In this document: positions 61,916 through 64,000 of the stretch, in pieces
Layout: the number at the start of each line of letters is the position of its first letter
How positions within the stretch are numbered: position 1 is the stretch's first letter
NCBI RefSeq assembly: GCF_016906995.1
Contig: NZ_JAFBBD010000002.1
Coordinates: forward strand, 374,270-438,269
Direction: 5' to 3'
From: Spongiibacter marinus
GTDB lineage: Bacteria > Pseudomonadota > Gammaproteobacteria > Pseudomonadales > Spongiibacteraceae
Length of the DNA stretch: 64,000 nt
The notes under the pieces: generated by a model
Databases searched by the model: none
Seen by the model: only the letters and a program-made list of their open reading frames with translations
What the model was told of the DNA's origin: nothing
Translations under genes and position numbers: made by a program

Positions 61916-62881
61916 ATGCTGATAAAAAAGCCGGATGATATTGCAAGCAGCGAAATTACCCCGGAGGCGGTCTACCTCCGCCGCAGAGAGTTTATGCAGG
62001 GGGCTGCAGCAATGGCGGCAATGGCCGTGGCGCCGATGGCGTTTTCTGCGCCTTCGCCGCTGTCGCACACGCCGGTGGACGCGCGGGCGGACAATCCTTT
62101 TTATACAGGTGAAGCACAGACGCCGTTCTCAGATGCCAGCCGGTACAACAATTTCTATGAGTTCGGCACCGATAAATCTGACCCTGCGAAATACGCCAGC
62201 GCACTGACAGTCGACCCGTGGTCAATCGACGTTGAGGGCGAGGTTGATAAACCGGGCAAGTATGCACTGGAAGACATTTTAAAGAGTGTCGACATAGAGG
62301 AGCGGGTATACCGCTTGCGCTGTGTAGAAGCGTGGTCAATGGTCATTCCCTGGCTTGGTTTTCCCCTCAGTGACTTAATCAAACAGTGGCAGCCAACAAG
62401 TAAAGCCAAATATATCCAGTTTGAAACCCTGTATCGCCCATCTGAAATGCGCGGACAGCGCTCTGCGTTCTCAACCATCGATTGGCCGTATATTGAGGGC
62501 TTGCGGATGGATGAGGCCATGCACCCCCTCACATTAATGAGTGTGGGAATGTATGGCAGAGAGTTGCCAAATCAAAACGGCGCGCCAATTCGCTTGGTTG
62601 TGCCGTGGAAGTACGGGTTCAAGAGTATCAAGTCGATCGTAAAAATTCGTTTTACCGAGCGTCAGCCCAAAACCAGCTGGCAGGGCATTGCGCCGCGCGA
62701 GTACGGCTTCTATGCCAATGTGAACCCCAAGGTGGATCATCCGCGTTGGAGTCAGCGCTATGAACGACGCCTGCCCAGCAGCTTGTTGTCTCCCAATCGC
62801 ATTCGCACGCAGATGTTCAATGGCTACGAAGAGCAGGTCGCCAGTTTGTACAAAGGTATGAACCTGCGGCGCTACTACTGA
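61916..62881 (+). CDS. msrP: Periplasmic methionine sulfoxide reductase, molybdopterin subunit
   Basis: 321 residues from the ATG at 61916 (GAGGAG seven bases upstream). Twin-arginine signal (RRREFMQGAAAMAAMAVAPMAF) for Tat export; the molybdenum Cys is in RLRCVEAWSMVIPW. It repairs oxidised methionine in periplasmic proteins using electrons from the quinone pool through MsrQ. Standard length. The start of msrQ follows 11 bases after its stop. Confidence 0.96.
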   Translation: MLIKKPDDIASSEITPEAVYLRRREFMQGAAAMAAMAVAPMAFSAPSPLSHTPVDARADNPFYTGEAQTPFSDASRYNNFYEFGTDKSDPAKYASALTVDPWSIDVEGEVDKPGKYALEDILKSVDIEERVYRLRCVEAWSMVIPWLGFPLSDLIKQWQPTSKAKYIQFETLYRPSEMRGQRSAFSTIDWPYIEGLRMDEAMHPLTLMSVGMYGRELPNQNGAPIRLVVPWKYGFKSIKSIVKIRFTERQPKTSWQGIAPREYGFYANVNPKVDHPRWSQRYERRLPSSLLSPNRIRTQMFNGYEEQVASLYKGMNLRRYY

Positions 62882-62892
62882 AGGTTGGCTTG

Positions 62893-63504
62893 ATGGCTGA
62901 TGTGACAGAAAAGGCCCGGCAACCGCTTGGGACGGGGTGGGGTAAGCCCCTGGTGTTCGTGCTATGCCTGCTGCCGCTCGCTGCGGTGGTTTATGGTGCC
63001 GTCCTTGGTGACTTGGGCCCCGATCCGGTTAAAGCGTTAATAGTGATGACCGGTGACTGGGCGATCCGTGCCCTGCTTGTGGTTTTTTCAGTTTCCGCGC
63101 TACGCAGTTGGTTGGGGTGGTCGCGGTTGCTCCGGTTTCGACGTATGTTGGGCTTATTTGCCGGCTTCTATGCCAGTCTTCACATACTGGTTGTTGCCAC
63201 CTACCTGTTCGCATGGGACTGGACCATTGTTTTGGAAGAGCTTAGCGAACGCCCCTACATCATCGCCGGCTTCGCAGCTTGGCTACTAATGCTGCCAATG
63301 GTAGTCACCTCTAACAACTATTCGGTTCGTCGCCTTGGGCGCCGTTGGCGTCAACTTCACCAGCTTATGTATCCGGTAATGGGCTTGGCGTGGCTGCATG
63401 TTGTTTGGCAGGTTCGCTCTAGCTATCTAGAGGTCCTGATTTATGGCCTGCTTATCGCAGTATTGGCCCTGCCGCGTCTACGGCGCTTCCAGCTCGCGCG
63501 CTAA
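62893..63504 (+). CDS. msrQ: Haem-binding membrane subunit of the MsrPQ system
   Basis: 203 residues from the ATG at 62893 (AAGG eight bases upstream). Six hydrophobic helices of the ferric-reductase-like fold with haem histidines in ASLHILVVATYLF, RQLHQLMYPVMG-type WRQLHQLMYP and AWLHVVWQV, and the RRLGRRWRQLHQL signature. It passes electrons from quinol to MsrP. Confidence 0.95.
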   Translation: MADVTEKARQPLGTGWGKPLVFVLCLLPLAAVVYGAVLGDLGPDPVKALIVMTGDWAIRALLVVFSVSALRSWLGWSRLLRFRRMLGLFAGFYASLHILVVATYLFAWDWTIVLEELSERPYIIAGFAAWLLMLPMVVTSNNYSVRRLGRRWRQLHQLMYPVMGLAWLHVVWQVRSSYLEVLIYGLLIAVLALPRLRRFQLAR

Positions 63505-63601
63505 TCTGCTCAAGAGCTGATCAACCTGCTGCTGTTTTGACCGTTAATTGCTGTAGTTTTGATCGATTGTCATTTTTTTGTAATTAGTTTGTTGCGGTGT
63601 G

Positions 63602-63629
63602 TTGACTCTGGGGTTTGGGTCTCTATAAT
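63602..63629 (+). promoter_or_regulatory. Promoter P1 of the stable-RNA operon
   Basis: -35 TTGACT (63602-63607), 16-base spacer, perfect -10 TATAAT (63624-63629), followed by a GCGC discriminator as in stringently controlled promoters, then CCTCGCTTACGGAGACGG. Confidence 0.85.
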
Positions 63630-63912
63630 GCGCCACCTCGCTTACGGAGACGGGCCTTTCGGGAAGTTTGGAAGGTGGTGTTGCTGAGGTTTGCGAGGGT
63701 GGTTTCAAGTTGCTTTTGAAGCGGTTTAAAAACTTTTTCAAAAAGCGGTTGACTCTACCAGGAGCGGCTCTATAATGCGCTCCCTCGCTTACGGAGACGG
63801 GCTTTCAGCTGAGGTTGGAAGTGCTGGTTAAAGAGGTAGGCGAGACGGCAAAACGGCTTTTGAAAACGCTTTAAAAACTTTTCAAAAAACGCTTGCCAAA
63901 CAGGACGAAGTA
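63624..63912 (+). repeat. Tandem duplication of a ~145-bp promoter unit
   Basis: The stretch from the P1 -10 box through the A/T block and -35 of P2 realigns with the stretch from the P2 -10 box to the -35 of P3. The -10 boxes are 147 and 144 bp apart. Shared landmarks are CTATAATGCGC, CCTCGCTTACGGAGACGG, GTTGGAAG/TTTGGAAG, GCTTTTGAA and TTTAAAAACTTTT. Confidence 0.75.
63749..63776 (+). promoter_or_regulatory. Promoter P2 of the stable-RNA operon
   Basis: -35 TTGACT (63749-63754), 16-base spacer, -10 TATAAT (63771-63776), GCGC discriminator and the same CCTCGCTTACGGAGACGG initially transcribed sequence as P1. Preceded by an A/T-rich block (TTTAAAAACTTTTTCAAAAA). Confidence 0.85.
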
Positions 63913-63920
63913 TTTATAAT
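63893..63920 (+). promoter_or_regulatory. Promoter P3 of the stable-RNA operon
   Basis: -35 TTGCCA (63893-63898), 16-base spacer, -10 TATAAT (63915-63920), discriminator ACGCG, then CCTCGCTTCGGGGA. The A/T-rich block upstream (TTTAAAAACTTTTCAAAAAA) matches that of P2. Confidence 0.8.
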
Positions 63921-64000
63921 ACGCGTCCTCGCTTCGGGGATAACTTGAAGCGAATATCAAAGCCCTGGCGGTTTTGAGTTATTTAAAAAGATGAGATCAA

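Larger units (their letters stand above)
63505..64000 (+). promoter_or_regulatory. Stable-RNA (probably rRNA) operon upstream region, no protein gene
   Basis: 496 bases without credible coding sequence. They hold three tandem strong promoters (listed separately), A/T-rich upstream blocks resembling UP elements, and the beginning of a leader transcript. A hairpin TCGCTTC/GAAGCGA lies at 63929-63953 just after the third start. No boxA or mature RNA sequence is reached before the window ends. In Pseudomonas the genes ilvC-pssA-msrP-msrQ also precede an rRNA operon, which supports the assignment. Confidence 0.7.

Noticed and set aside
63544..63741. Minus-strand 65-codon open frame at the right end
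   Set aside because: It overlaps promoter P1 and its transcribed region, is rich in Lys/Pro of low complexity, and lacks a ribosome site.

Overview
This window looks like chromosomal DNA of a marine, aerobic, lipid-using gammaproteobacterium. The evidence is a LiuR-controlled leucine/isovalerate operon, a Marinobacter-type fatty acyl reductase, a large Mrp-type antiporter operon, and the gene order ilvC-pssA-msrP-msrQ followed by strong stable-RNA promoters, an arrangement I know from Pseudomonas. The overall gene set would fit Spongiibacteraceae/Cellvibrionales, but that placement is inference. I see no insertion sequence, prophage, CRISPR array or tRNA gene; nearly all of the DNA is densely packed coding sequence.

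Layout. 1-3255 (minus): the start of the liu operon (liuR-liuA-liuB-[liuC]). 3411-6330 (minus): the methionine salvage operon mtnABDC. 6428-10032: a DUF2489 protein, then a minus-strand cysteine synthase/LemA/GIDE-like/TetR group. 10188-11830 (plus): a DoxX-like membrane protein with an ECF sigma factor and ChrR-type anti-sigma. 11910-15408 (minus): a TonB-dependent receptor and an alpha/beta hydrolase. 15517-31519: a signalling island. It has a minus-strand unit (55-residue membrane protein, histidine kinase with C-terminal Hpt, response regulator-GGDEF) and a divergent chemotaxis locus (cheY, cheA, cheW, STAS protein, unknown helical protein, cheD, cheY, CheX/CheC-like, DUF454, cheR, a soluble receptor with four PAS domains, cheB) ending against a ComFB-family gene. 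31637-34838: arfB, a glutathionyl-hydroquinone reductase and a fatty acyl-CoA reductase. 35047-42355 (plus): a nine-gene Mrp/Mbh-like antiporter operon. 42441-45659: lipocalin, small membrane protein, rnk, SIMPL protein and a secreted unknown. 45713-50627: a Baeyer-Villiger monooxygenase/SDR/hydrolase/SDR cassette with a divergent TetR regulator. 50605-55635 (minus): acyltransferase, recQ, DUF2058 and a YhiN-type flavoprotein. 55834-58398: a second soluble receptor with four PAS domains. 58474-63504: ilvC, ilvY, pssA, msrP and msrQ. 63602-end: three tandem strong promoters that probably drive an rRNA operon beyond the window.

The most notable content is the signalling island. The receptor at 27135-30071 has four PAS domains at an exact 125-residue period. 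Each carries the FHK(D/N)P histidine and the C-terminal tryptophan that Aer2-type receptors use to bind haem and stabilise oxygen. They are followed by several HAMP units and a WEEF-ending tail that probably tethers CheR. A second receptor at 55834-58398 independently carries four PAS domains at an exact 122-residue period. The island is flanked by a phosphorelay to a diguanylate cyclase and by a putative cyclic-dinucleotide receptor (ComFB), and it contains an undescribed helical protein with a CheZ-like D-x3-Q motif. I read it as an oxygen/redox pathway of the Pseudomonas Che2 type, possibly linked to c-di-GMP. These functional links are inferred, not shown.
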